The translations under genes and the position numbers were made by a program. Positions 33,290-44,483 of a stretch of DNA of 64,000 nt are shown in pieces; position 1 is the first letter of the stretch; the number at the start of each line of letters is the position of its first letter. Source of the DNA: Pilatotrama ljubarskyi (Eukaryota; Basidiomycota; Agaricomycetes; Polyporales; Polyporaceae). The notes beneath the pieces are model-generated. The model searched no databases. It was not told the DNA's origin and saw only the letters and a list, made by a program, of their open reading frames with translations. The stretch covers positions 62,001-126,000 of the forward strand of contig MU277677.1 of assembly GCA_022385805.1 (NCBI GenBank), read 5' to 3'.

Positions 33290-34903
33290 ATGAGCATGGG
33301 CTTCATGCCCGTCGTCGAAAGACACCCCATGTTCTCAATCCTCTTAACCATCGTTGCAGGAGCTTACACTTCATCATTCTTCACCGTCGCCCGCAGTGTC
33401 ACCGTGACAATCGACAACGCCGACCCAAGCATTGAATACTCCGGCCTATGGATTCAAGTCCCGTCCAGTGCGGACCCAGACCACGCCAGCTTCGACGGGA
33501 CCCTCGCGGCCACGAACGTGACTGGGGCCTCTGCGACTGTCAGGTTTAACGGTGCGGACGCAAATCTCGTCACCTCCAGTCGCAGGACTGACTGTCTACG
33601 CAGCCACCAAGGTCATTGTATACGGAGCCCTGCTTGAGGACACCGGAACGATAAGAGCGAAATTCACTCTCGACGACGAGCCTCCACAGCTCTATGAGCA
33701 GCCTATCGACAATACCGGATCCGCGTCGCAATTCCGCGTCAAGCTCTGGCAGTCGTCGGGTAATCTCACGTCTGACGGCCACACCCTCCAAATCGCGAAC
33801 GAAGGCGATGCATTCTTTCTCGATTATCTCCAATTCGAGGTCCCGGATTCTCGGGTGATCGTGACTTCTGACTCTTCAACAATCCCTTCTACCGCGCCGA
33901 CGTCGTCCTCTGCACTGTCATCAAGCCTCACCGACATCACGCAAGTCGCTTCAGCGTCCTCTCTCACAACCCCAACCATGAGCCCTTTCTCATTTTCACG
34001 CTCGACATCGCTCAGGCTGGTGACCTCAATGCGGGCATCATCGGAATCATCGGAATCATCTTCTACCCTGCCTCTCGACGGCCTATTGTTCAGCTCCTCC
34101 TCTGGCGGCATAGCCACGGTCACCTTCAGCCCGCCGACTGCTTCCGTTTCTACCAGTACGGCGCCGTTGACGTCAGACACACCCCAAGCGGCGGCGCAAC
34201 CAACGAAGGGACGCTCAGCCGGCTTAACAAGTGGCGGGATAGCAGGGGTGGCCGTGGGCACCGCTGTCGCTGTGCAGTTGGTCCTCCTCGCTGTATTCTG
34301 CATGTGGCGTCGCCGGTGGGCAAAGGTCAAGTCAGACCCAGCCGTCGGTGAACCGTCCGGTACGTTCCGCCGTATTATCCTGCAAGCAAGATGCATGCTG
34401 AAGGTATGATGTACAACGTGCGCGAACTGATAGACGGCCGGGGCGCCAACCATCGCTCCATGGAACAGCTCTTCCGGTCGTCGCAGGCTCAGCGCCCGCC
34501 TAACGCAGTGCCTCCGCGCGAAGGGGAAACCGACGCCGCACCTCAAGAACCACCCGAAATATCGCAGATGATCCTGCCAGCGAAGTCGGACATGGACCGG
34601 GCACAAGGGAGATCAAGGAGGTCCGCACGCCCGTCCTCCCTGCCTACTGTATCGTCGCTGGTCCTGTCTTACGCGGGTTCGAGCGGGATGGATAATCAGC
34701 AGTGCTCCGTAACTCGGCGTACTGAGATAGACGGAGGCATCCGCCTTGCAGGTGGGCCACCGGGACAAGAAGTGGACCCTGCCCCGAGCCACTGGGTCAT
34801 GGACGCACCGCCTGATCTGAGTCCACCTCCGTACCGGAGAGACTATGGCTCTAGTGACGGTCAGAGCGCGCCTCGCCCAGACGTGAGGAGATGCAGTACG
34901 TAG
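33290..34903 (+). CDS. Ser/Thr-rich single-pass membrane protein, about 501 aa
   Basis: Proposed exons 33290-33551, 33586-34359 and 34434-34903, with agreeing phases. A hydrophobic N-terminal segment (MFSILLTIVAGAYTSSFF) looks like a signal peptide. The luminal or extracellular part (about residues 35-190) has beta-type sequence (VTVTIDNADPSIEYSGLW, LTVYAATKVIVYGALL) with NVT and NLT sequons. A Ser/Thr-rich stalk of about 120 residues follows. A transmembrane helix lies near residues 300-325 (GIAGVAVGTAVAVQLVLLAVF) with a basic stop-transfer (CMWRRRWAKVK). The cytoplasmic tail is disordered and ends with a PPPYR motif. This layout is common in agaricomycete surface proteins of unknown function and recalls fungal wall sensors. 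The first intron would be only 34 nt (or 28 with the earlier AG). Function is not assigned. Confidence 0.6.
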
Positions 34904-35884
34904 CTTCGCGTATGCGGGACCTTCGGGTCTTCTCGTACGCCAGGAGAATTTGACGTGTATACCCCTTCGTTATATCTATCCCTTTGCGTCGCTGAGGTTC
35001 CATCGGCCCTTGTACTATGGCTGCTGGTGCTGATCTTGTTTCATTTCGTGACCGTGGACTGGCAGTCCTGGGGACTGTTCCGGAGTCATCGTGTCAGTGA
35101 TATTGCTCTGTGTAAGCGGGAACAGATGTGTTGCTCGTGGCGACGTGTCCTGAAAGTAGTATCATCCTGTCTGCCCGGTCATCTCATCCAGCATCACCTG
35201 TCCAACCTACAGTAATCGAAGGTAGATGTACGTACCGGTCGAGTAGCATCATGTTGCACTATTGCTGGCGCACAGTTAGGATACGTTCAGACGTAGAAGG
35301 CGGAAGGAATGCTAGTGCTCATGGAAGGTTCGAAGGTTCAACGTCTCCAAGCGCTCCGGATCCAAGGAGCGTAAGTCGAGATTCAGCGCTCTTGAGGACT
35401 CAGACGGCGCTGGGCAATTGCAAGATTCGTGTCAGCCCGTCCGATGCTGGAGGCTCTGACGCAGACGATCGGCAACGTCGGCGAAAACTACTGGAGAAGA
35501 GTAACCCTCCATTATAGGTGAGTATGTACGGCTCGACGAGAAGCCCCGGCATTCGAGAAGCACAGTCTTGCCAAGTTCGTCAAGAGAAGGCAGCGCTGCG
35601 CGCCCAGAAAAGAACGAAGTCGCGAGGAGAGGCAGCGCGCAGTCATTAGTAGCAGTAGCCGCAGCAAGGCCCAGACGCCAGTCAGAACGAAGAAGCGTAA
35701 GAGCTAGGGGTGCGGCCGCATTAGGGTAGAGCGGGAGAGGGTAGCATAGCAAAGGAAAGCAAGCGGAAAAGCGAGAACAAGAAAGCGCTAGGAAGAGCGG
35801 ATAGAGTATGCATAAGTAGCATGGCCAAAGCGAGGGATCAGGATCCCGAAGCGGGAGAGAAAAAGACTCGGCAAGCAAGGCTTG
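34904..35884. other. Convergent spacer, no gene recognised
   Basis: 981 bp between two 3' ends. A minus-strand ORF at 35432-35878 (148 codons) is rich in Leu and Ser but has no start context or domain. Purine-rich sequence runs from about 35580 to 35870 on the + strand. Confidence 0.4.
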
Positions 35885-37356
35885 TTAGGATTGCTGCACC
35901 TCAAGCTCCGCGACCCACTTGTTGCCGACGCCTGGGGAGACGGATAGCAGCCATAGCTTATCTATAGTGATGCCTTTCTGCCCGATGCGCCACCGCGTTG
36001 AACTCTCGGGACCCTGCCTCTGCAGATCGAGTACGTCAGCGTGAGGCCCTCTTCACGGATAGTGAGCAAGGAAGTCGACTCACGGCGGCACGATCCATAA
36101 AAGACTTGAGGTACGAGCAGATGCTGCGAGCAAGGTCACCACGCTTAAGCGTGTGAGTATCCTTCTGCTTCACCTTGATATACGTCCCGGACTCCTTGTA
36201 ACCTGGCCACTGCGAACGCACGCGAGGGTGGAAAGAGGCACTGGCAAGTCAGCATTGTCAAGACGTCTAGCTGATGCGATAAACACTCACGGCGATGACG
36301 AGGTGTATTTGACGATCGCCGCCAGCCGTAAGCACGAAGTCATCATGATTGTCCACGACCGTCTGTACAGGGATTTCCTTTTTCACGGCTTTGTGAACCC
36401 GGATGCCCTGCACGCCGCCAGACGTGAAGTGGACCTTGGAGGCAAGGTCGCGCTTAGACGAAGGCTTGATCCTCTGTGGGATGGGGATCCGAAGAAGTGG
36501 TGCACACTCCGACACGGCCGAACGAGAGGGGCGAATCGGGGCGGGGAAATGAGGCACGGCAGGGAGCGTCGATGGGCCTGCTTGGGCAGGACTATAGAAC
36601 TCAGAGGCGAGCGGAATAGGTGAAGTCATAGGAGTCCAGTAAGTGGAGATCGACGCAGCGCTGGGCGAGTTTGCGAAGCTGTGGTAGCTAGAGACGGAGG
36701 CCATGCCGGGTGAATCCATGTAGCTTGGGAGGCTGAGCTGCCCGGGGGAAGACGATAGGGGAGAGGTGTATAGACCATAAGGGCTATCATACGGCAGCGG
36801 AACCGGTAGATGAGATGTCGACGAAGGAGTAAGTAGAGTAGAGGGAGGGTGGTTCGGCGTTACGGAGGCATATGTGCCGTAATAGGGTGATGGCATCGGG
36901 GGTAACGCGGGTTCGGGCCGAGGAGGAGTAGGCGGGATGACCGTGTCCTGAAATTGGAAGATTTGTGGCATCCCTTGGAGTGGCAAGGGTGACAACACCT
37001 GCAACAAGTCACTTAGACGGCATAGACGCATGTTGAGTAGCATGACTTACCTGGTCTCGCCCAGAAGGCCCCTCGGACTCTTGCGGGAGAACGTCATACT
37101 GCGGCCAGACGTGAAGAGATGAAAGACCGGGACGCCGAACTGCTTCGTTGGATGACATGTCGGATTGTGGATGGTACTCGTCCGAGGAAGAGGTCCATTC
37201 CTGCAGAGGTTCAGCAAGACGGACGTATGAAGTGATGCAGGACGGGCTCACATATTGTGAGTGATACCACTGCAGGACTTGGCACGGATCTGTGGAATCG
37301 TTACCAGCTTGTGGCGGACACTCATGCGAAGAGATGGTGTAACTGTTGTCGTTCAT
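35885..37356 (-). CDS. Conserved-looking protein of unknown function, about 407 aa
   Basis: Five exons: 37356-37252, 37200-37051, 36998-36291, 36209-36084, 36019-35885. The first intron (51 nt) could be retained in frame, but GTGAGC..CTGCAG sites favour splicing. The first 270 residues are low-complexity (Pro, Ser, Tyr, Thr), with repeats of short SPYG/STYW-like segments, resembling a transcriptional activator or scaffold. The C-terminal 130 residues look folded: DDFVLTAGGDRQIHLVIAWP, then YKESGTYIKVKQKDTHTLKR, ICSYLKSFMDRA, RWRIGQKGITIDKLWLLSVS and KWVAELEVQQS. No known domain is recognised. Presence in other basidiomycetes is expected from its structure but untested. No nuclear localisation signal is certain. 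Confidence 0.65.
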
Positions 37357-38795
37357 ACAGGGGATGACGTTGCCGACTCCCGAGAGGTAATCGGTATCGA
37401 GCCGAGCATCGTAACGGTGCTATCTGGAGAGGCTTATATCTATGAAGGGGGTGCAGAAACAACGTGTATAAGAAGTTCGTCCAAGTTCGGACATGGCGAT
37501 GAGGGGCATCATCAGCACCCACAGCTTCTGTCCCGCTGTAGAACGGCCTGAGCGCAGCGTCCGCGGGCTGCAATGGTCTGAGGGTGATGGAATTCTGGTC
37601 GGAAACTTGCCATGATGAAAACACGAGTGGGGCGGAGGGCGTGACGGTGGGGAGGCGGGACATATTCCAGAATGCACAGCACCGACGGCAGAGGGCTTGA
37701 ACAGGCATCTCTGGCCAGTCCGGGGGAGAGCAGATGACGTGCAAGCGGGGGGGAAGATGGATGGGCTGTGTGAGGGCGCCTCGTGCATCTCGGAGGGCTG
37801 TACAGGCGTTCCCCCCTTCGTGAGGCCTGCTGGAGTCTTTCCCACTGGCGACATTCAATCTTGGTTCGTGGGCAAACCAGGACCATCGTCTCGGAGAATC
37901 CGTCGGAAGTTCGGGCCTCCATTGAAAAAGGCACCGAGCGGCAGAGGGTAGACAGAGGGCGCCCGAAATGACGGAGGTAATCAAGCAGGGCTGTGCAGCA
38001 GCGTACCTTGCCCTCGCAATTGTGCATATTGACCGCTCGCAGCTCCCAAGCGCCTTGTACGACTCTGTCGAGATGATTTTCTATTGGAAGAGCGCGGGTC
38101 TACATGATGACTTCGTCCCTGGGGGCGCTCGATTTCAGTGTACACACAAACCTTGCCGCGAGACTTTCCCCGGTGCTAGAATCCTGTTGCGTGCTGGATA
38201 CGCAAGGCAAACGCGTGTTTCTTGATGGCGGAGTATCGCCGTACTTGGATGTGTAGGTGGGTTGGATTGTAGAGTCCGCTGGGGGGAACAACTTTGGAAA
38301 TCGCGCAACCCTGCAAGCTCGGAGGATCGGAGGAGTGGACACCAGGGGTGTACCTACGCAAGCCTTGTCCCCATATGAATCGTCTTCGACCGCAGAGGCC
38401 GTCGTCCTGCAAATTCAGCGGTCGCGTGATGGAACCCTTGCCAGACAGTCCTAGCCGCGAGTTCAAGCTGAAAGCCTCAAGCTTCACGCCTCCCGCAGAC
38501 AGATTAGCTTCTCTTTGGCTCTAAGAGGCAAGCGTATTCGTGAGCTAGTATCCTTAAGCTTAGACCTTGCAGCACACTCGACATCGGGTCGATATGGTCG
38601 AGGAACCCAGGCTGAAGAACAGAATAAGTGAGAGCTGGGAGAGGCAGCCTCATGAGTAGCCACATGCAATGATGGAAAGAAGCAGAAATGTCGCATTCCC
38701 TCCGCGTCAAGTGGGCTGAACCACATCAGTCATCTCCATGGAGTGCGAGAGCTTATGCCCAGTCATAACGCGAGTAATGCGAGCTTTGTAGTGGA
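37357..38795. other. Intergenic, no gene recognised
   Basis: About 1.4 kb between divergent genes. Minus-strand ORFs of 144-220 codons near 37322-38027 overlap in different frames and show no domain or splice logic. Confidence 0.4.
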
Positions 38796-38803
38796 TATAA
38801 AAG
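38796..38803 (+). promoter_or_regulatory. TATA box of the glycoside hydrolase gene
   Basis: TATAAAAG about 225 bases upstream of the ATG at 39022. Confidence 0.5.
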
Positions 38804-39021
38804 CGACATCAACAGGACGGACTTAGTTAGCTATAGAAAGCGTAATACTGACCCCTAGTAAGTAGAGTAAATCTTGAGTAGAAGTGAGGTGGCCTTTTCC
38901 CGCACGCAGGCCTCAGGCGCCCAGCTCACACTGGCACCACCGGTGGTACCACCACCACTGCCGCCCAAGACGTTCACCACGGCGACAAACCCTCCCTCCG
39001 CGGCTACCAGTTTGAATCACC

Positions 39022-41755
39022 ATGCCTCGAGTTCCACTGACTTCGCCAGCGACGGGCCAACCGACACCGTCGCACTTCATTCATACGACTGACGCCCACT
39101 TCGTCGACAACGCCGGCCGTACCGTTTTCCTTCGGGGTATCAATCTCTCAGGTGCAGACAAGGCACCTGTGGGCGCGCAGTCACAACAGCTTGAAGGCTT
39201 CTGGGAGGCTGGCGAGACTGGCGAGGAGAGCTTCATCGGACGGCCGCTGAATTTGGACGACGGTTCCGCGGACGTGCATCTCTCCCGCCTGCGGGGATGG
39301 GGCTACAACATGCTCAGATACGTCGTCACTTGGGAGGCTCTGGAGCATGCAGGCCCGTGAGTTCTGCTCGCCTCGGCTACTCAGAAGGGTCCTCATCACC
39401 GCGTAGTGGAAAGTATGACTACGACTTCATGGACTACACCGTCCGCGTGCTCCGGAAGTGCAAGGAGTACGGATTCCGCGTGTACATGGATCCCCACCAA
39501 GATATCGTAAGTCCTCGAGACTGTGTTACTATCTTTGTCCGGAGCGGCACCAACGCTATGCGGCTTTACAGTGGTCGCGTTTCTCCGGAGGTTCAGGCGC
39601 GCCATACTGGACCCTTCTCGCTTGTGGCATCAACCCGCGACACTTCACCGCAACGCAGGCTGCCATCGTACACGCCGAGTATCCCACCCCGGCCGACGCG
39701 GACCCCGCTGTATTTCCCGCCATGATCTGGAGCACGAATTACGGTCGCCTGGCGTCGCAGACCCTCTTCACCCTCTTCTTCGCCGGCCGCGAGTTCGCCC
39801 CCAAGTGTGTCATCGACGGGCAGAACATCCAGGACTACCTCCAGTCGCATTTTATCGCCGCCTTCGGGGAGCTCGCGGACCGCATACGCGACGCGGGCGA
39901 CCTCCTGGACGAGTGCGTGATCGGCTGGGACAGCATGAACGAGCCATATGAGGGGTTCTGTGGTTACCCCGACCTCAACACCGTACCAACGAAGCAGACA
40001 TCTACGCTGAAGAAGGGCAGCTTCCCCACGCCTGCGCAGTCATTGCGCCTTGGCATGGGCCAGCCCCAGACTGTCGATAACTGGAAGTTCACATCCATGG
40101 GTCCTAAACGCGACGGGACAGTGACAATCGACCCTAGAGGGAAGACGATGTGGGCAGATCCGGAGACCGAGCCGGATGGCGTGCATCCCAAGTGGGGGTG
40201 GAAGCGCGACCCGGGCTGGAAGCTTGGGACATGCATATGGGCCCTCCATGGAGTGTGGGACGTCGAGAGCGGAGCCGTTCTCATCCCTGACTACTTCCGG
40301 TACCGCGCCGACGGCCAGGAGGTTGTCTTTATCGACGACTACTGGCGACCGCATTGGCAGAATTTCGCTACGCGCATGCGGCAATCGCACCCTGAAGCCA
40401 TCCTCTTCGTCGCCCCGCCCGTCTTCGTGCCTCCGCCAGAGATTAGCGAGGACTACCTCAAGGGACGATGTTGTTTGTCCACGCACTACTACGACGGGCT
40501 CACCCTCGTCACACGACACTGGAACTGGTTCAACGCCGACGCCCTCGGCATCCTCCGCGGCAAATACTCCTCAAATCTCCCAGCGGTGAAGATCGGCGAG
40601 CGCGCGATCCGCAAGTCCCTGCAAGAGCAGCTCGGCTACCTAAAGGACGATGCAAAGGTCCTCGGGGCATACCCAACGATCATCGGCGAGATTGGCATCC
40701 CGTACGATATGGACGGCAAGAAGGCGTACGGCTACACCGACGGTGGGAAACACAAGGGCGACTTCTCGAGCCAGCAGAAGGCGCTCGACGCGAGCCTAAA
40801 CGCCGCGGACGGCCCGAATGCGCTCAACTTCACCATCTGGAACTACTGCCCGGACAACTCGCACGAGTGGGGTGATGGCTGGAACATGGAGGACTTGAGC
40901 GTGTGGAGCGCGGACGACCTCAAGCCAACGACGCGGTACCGGATGCAGGCCGGCGACGAGTCCTCTGCGGGGCTGCTCAAGAAGGACCAGAGCGGGACTC
41001 CGTCCGCCGCCGGATCCAGCCTTTCGCTCACAACGATCGTTGTCGAGAGCCCCACGGACGACGACCGGACCATGGTACCCAGACGCTCCACCTCTCACTT
41101 GTTCTTGGACTGGGACAACGCGTTCGACTTCCTGACAGACGGCGCGCGGGCGGTCAAAGCGTTCTGCAGGCCGTTCCCTACTGCGGTAGTCGGCATACCC
41201 ACGGACATCCAGTTCGACATATCCAAGGCCGAGTTCAAGCTCACGGTGCGCGTGCTGCCCGAAGATGCCCCGCGGCGAGAGCGTCTCGGGCTCGGACCTA
41301 TCGAATCGCAGTACTCGGACGAGGCGGAGCTCCCGACCGAGATCTACGTCCCGCTCGTGCACTACGCGAGCGACAAGGCGCGCTCGGAACCGCAGCGGGA
41401 GCAGTCGCCTGTCTCTAGCTCTGCTCCCCCCAGCGTGTCCGGCCGCACGCTGTCGAAGTCGTCCGACAGCTTCTCTGGCGTGACCAAGTCTGTCAATACT
41501 GATCCCTTAGGACTCTTCTTCAAAGACTCCGGCATGCTCTCGCTATCCGTCGACGTCTCGGAAGGACGCTGGGCGGTGGAAGGCCAGATGCTCAAGTGGT
41601 GGTACCCCGTCCCATCCTCCGGCCCCGCGCGGGAGTACACGATCGTCATCCGCCGTGCGGGCGGTGCTGTCAAGACCGATGCTGCGGACGAGACTTCTAG
41701 CGGGTGGTGGGCGAGCTGGCGCGCGTATTTGAGTGGATGCTGCACCCTCATGTAG
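39022..41755 (+). CDS. GH5-type steryl glucosidase / glucosylceramidase, about 872 aa
   Basis: Three exons: 39022-39356, 39407-39506, 39572-41755. The N-terminus has [20 protein letters not shown], typical of the endoglycoceramidase-related GH5 branch. [18 protein letters not shown] and [13 protein letters not shown] lead into the barrel. The acid/base glutamate lies in [12 protein letters not shown] (about residue 270) and the nucleophile in [13 protein letters not shown] (about residue 518). [20 protein letters not shown] closes the barrel. A 250-residue C-terminal region adds a beta-rich domain and a Ser-rich linker and ends in Trp/Cys-rich sequence ([14 protein letters not shown]). Fungal members of this clade hydrolyse ergosteryl beta-glucoside and/or glucosylceramide in the cytosol or vacuole. 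There is no signal peptide, in keeping with an intracellular enzyme. Length and order match the family. Confidence 0.9.
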
Positions 41756-42419
41756 GACGGCGGGCTGCGCGGTCTGTCCCACTTTCTTGGCCTCTTGTTG
41801 TGACATTGCTTTCTTGCACTTGGATTGGATTGTACTATATCGCGCTCACGCTACATTCACGGCATATGTGTACACTCGCAATTACGGATTGTCCTTGCAC
41901 TTCTCAACCAACGGTTCCGCTACTACGTGATGAGAAAGATCTCAAGATTGTCTATACTGGTTCGCCAGCTATCGCCAACCGCAGTGCGCTGGCCGAGCCG
42001 ATCGAGTGAGACTGCCCATCGGTGGGGACCTGGACTGGTGGGACTGTCTGTGCAGATGAATGTGGCGGCTGCCGACGCGGCACCTCCGACAGTCCGGAGG
42101 GTGATCGGAGAGAGCGTTGCAGACACACGATTGCAGTGCCGATGAACCTACTGCATCCACCCGTTCATGGTATCATTGCATCCATATGTACACGTTTTGT
42201 TCTACTGCCGTAAAGGCCCACGTCAGATCCGTCGAGATCTCAAGCGTGCCAATGGCAGGAGATACAGGGCAGACTCACGTACACCGCTGGCTCAGATCCA
42301 CGTTGTTCACAGCCTTTGCCTGAGGATTGACAGGGCGGTCAGCGCGGAGTGCCTCTCTGACCAAGGCGAGCACATACCCGGAGTGAACAGCAAGGGACCT
42401 CCGGCGGCGACGAACATGA
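41756..42419. other. Convergent spacer, no gene recognised
   Basis: 664 bp between the glycosidase and the small minus-strand gene. Only short ORFs are present; it holds both 3' UTRs. Confidence 0.45.
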
Positions 42420-42869
42420 TCATAGCTCGTCTCCCCCTCGTTTCGCTCTCAGCTTCGGTTTCTCCTGCACGTCTACCCTCAAGACGCCGGGAAGAGCGTT
42501 CAGAGAGTCCAGAACCTCGCCCTGCAAGCGCGGCCAGTCCTGTCGCGGAACGCTGAGGACCTGGACGTCCTGGAGTTCTCCAACGCGCCCCAGACGTCTG
42601 ATGAGCGGGTGCACCGCCAGAGCGTCCGGGTTCTCGCACACCGCGGACGTCGGCGAGAGCGTGACCGTCAGAAAGACGTTCTCCTCGTGGTTCTGCGCGA
42701 GAGCGGTGGCCATGGGCGTACGTGAGAGCAGCTGGTCAGAAATGGGGGTGGAGATGATGGAGGCGGTGGGACAAGGCGTGGACCGCTTTGGGCCCGCTTG
42801 CACTGCGACCACGACCTCTGTATCCATGATCCTCAGACTCCGTGCAATGTCGGTCGATCTGTCGTTCAT
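42420..42869 (-). CDS. Small protein of unknown function, about 149 aa
   Basis: An open frame from the ATG at 42869, about 60 bases downstream of a TATATA element that is palindromic and also serves the divergent IPMK gene. The frame is open further upstream, but the TATA position favours this start. The sequence looks like a compact folded domain: MDTEVVVAVQAGP, ENVFLTVTLSPTSAVCENP, HPLIRRLGRVGELQDVQVLS and LNALPGVLRVDVQEKPK. Alternating beta strands and a helix resemble a small alpha/beta fold, but no family is recognised. An intron within it cannot be excluded. Location and function are unknown. Confidence 0.5.
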   Translation of the reverse strand: MNDRSTDIARSLRIMDTEVVVAVQAGPKRSTPCPTASIISTPISDQLLSRTPMATALAQNHEENVFLTVTLSPTSAVCENPDALAVHPLIRRLGRVGELQDVQVLSVPRQDWPRLQGEVLDSLNALPGVLRVDVQEKPKLRAKRGGDEL

Positions 42870-42928
42870 GCGCACTCGCCTCCGACAGCGGCGCGCACTG
42901 CAGCGGTGGACAGTCGGCGGCTGAGGCT

Positions 42929-42936
42929 GTATATAA
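42929..42936. promoter_or_regulatory. Shared bidirectional TATA box
   Basis: TGTATATAAG on the + strand is nearly self-complementary over TATATA. It lies about 60 bases from the minus-strand ATG (42869) and about 145 bases from the IPMK ATG (43080). Confidence 0.5.
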
Positions 42937-43079
42937 GTGCTGATTTTCTTGTCCCGACCATTGGATATGCATCTTTTGTTTTCGACACATCGCCTCGGAC
43001 GGACGGACACTGGCAGACGAGCGCACAAACTCTGCCTGATACCATCACCACTCCTCACGTCGCTCCAAACACCCCGAAT

Positions 43080-44260
43080 ATGTCCAGTCCGGAGAAACAC
43101 ATCCCGCTCGAAGCGCAGGTCGGCGGCCATGCGGGAGTCATGACGAGCGAGGACGGCTCGCTGCTCATCAAGCCTGCGCTCCCGAACGAGGTCGCGTTCT
43201 ACCAGTCGGTGGCGACCGACCCCGGCTTCGCGCCTCTGCGCCCGTATGTACCCAAGTTTTATGGGACGCTCCGCCTGGAGGGCAAGGTCGATGAGAGTGC
43301 GCCCGCTCCCGAGGAGGGCGCGCCGATCAAAGTAGTCGAGGCTCCCATCGAGGGCGAGAAAGATGAGTGGGCTTGACCTTGTGGCGTGTGCATGCAAGAG
43401 AGGCTCATTGGGCCGTTCGGGTATGCACAGTCCTTAGTGCTCGAGAACTTGTCGCACTCGTTTTCAAAACCGAACATCCTGGATATCAAGCTCGGTACTG
43501 TGCTGTACGATGACACCGCGTCCGAAGAGAAACGCGCGCGGATGGAAAAGACCGCGCGCGAGACCACCTCGCTCGAGACTGGGGTGCGCCTCACCGGCTT
43601 CCAGGTACGTGCGCGCTGTTCTCCTGTGCTACACACGTCTCACGCGGGATGCAGGTGTACGACTTGGCAACTGGCAAAGCAGTCAACACTCCAAAGTCGT
43701 ATGGCAAGTCTATCACGGCAGCCGAGCTCCCAGATGGCATGGCGCGGTTCTTCCCCATTGCCCCCGACGCTCCCGCCCCCGAAGCAGTCGCGCCCGGTGC
43801 TGCCGCCAATGATGCAGAGGGAGATCGGCCCACGCAAGGCACGGGGCTCCCCGCGGACGTGCTCGCGCCCATCCTCGAGTCTCTCCGGGAAGACATCGCT
43901 GAGATCCGCGCCGCACTAGCGGAAGTACATATGCGCATGGTCGGAGGGAGCCTGCTCATCGTGTATGAGGCGGACTGGGAGAAGGCGCGTGCGGGGCTGC
44001 AGTGGCTTGAAGAGGGCGGCGATGAAGACGAGGACGAGGACGAGGATGACGAGGACGAAGAAGAGGAGGAAGAGGGGAAGAAGCGCGTTGGCCCGCCGTA
44101 TGTGGTGAAGCTCATTGACTTCGCGCACACGAAGATCGTGCCCGGTGCGGGACCGGACGATGGCGTTCTGAAGGGAGTCGACACCGTGCTTCGGCTGCTA
44201 GATGGACGTATCGAACAGGTCAAGGCTGCTGCTGCGTCCAAGGGGGAAAAGGCAGCATGA
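43080..44260 (+). CDS. ARG82: Inositol polyphosphate multikinase (Arg82/IPMK), about 356 aa
   Basis: Three exons; the last two are firm: 43431-43604 and 43655-44260. Exon 1 starts at 43080 and probably ends at 43370. The catalytic motif PxxxDxKxG appears as PNILDIKLG. The SLL motif is GGSLLIVYE and the metal-binding motif is KLIDFAHT. A basidiomycete-typical stretch, ARETTSLETGVRLTGFQVYD, follows the catalytic lysine. A long acidic insert (about 25 Glu/Asp) sits before the IDF motif. Arg82 phosphorylates IP3 and IP4 to IP5, acts in the nucleus, and feeds inositol pyrophosphate synthesis. The exon 1-2 junction is odd: the conserved frame needs either a GC-AG intron (43371-43430) or an early donor at 43332; the obvious GTGGGC donor breaks the frame. 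Confidence 0.85.
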
Positions 44261-44483
44261 GTGTCTGCATGATCCAGGGCGAACAAGTCAAGGGGCGGAT
44301 TGGATCCAGAATTGTATACTACATATATACCTGCCTCACCTTAACATCCTGTCGCCAGGATTGTGCCAGCGTCCGAAATGGCTATTGGAGGACCCACAGC
44401 ATTCACAATTAGTCTTGTCTATTATCTACTTTATCCAGGAGCATTATATACGCATGAGCGGAGGTCTCAGCAGGGCAATGCTG

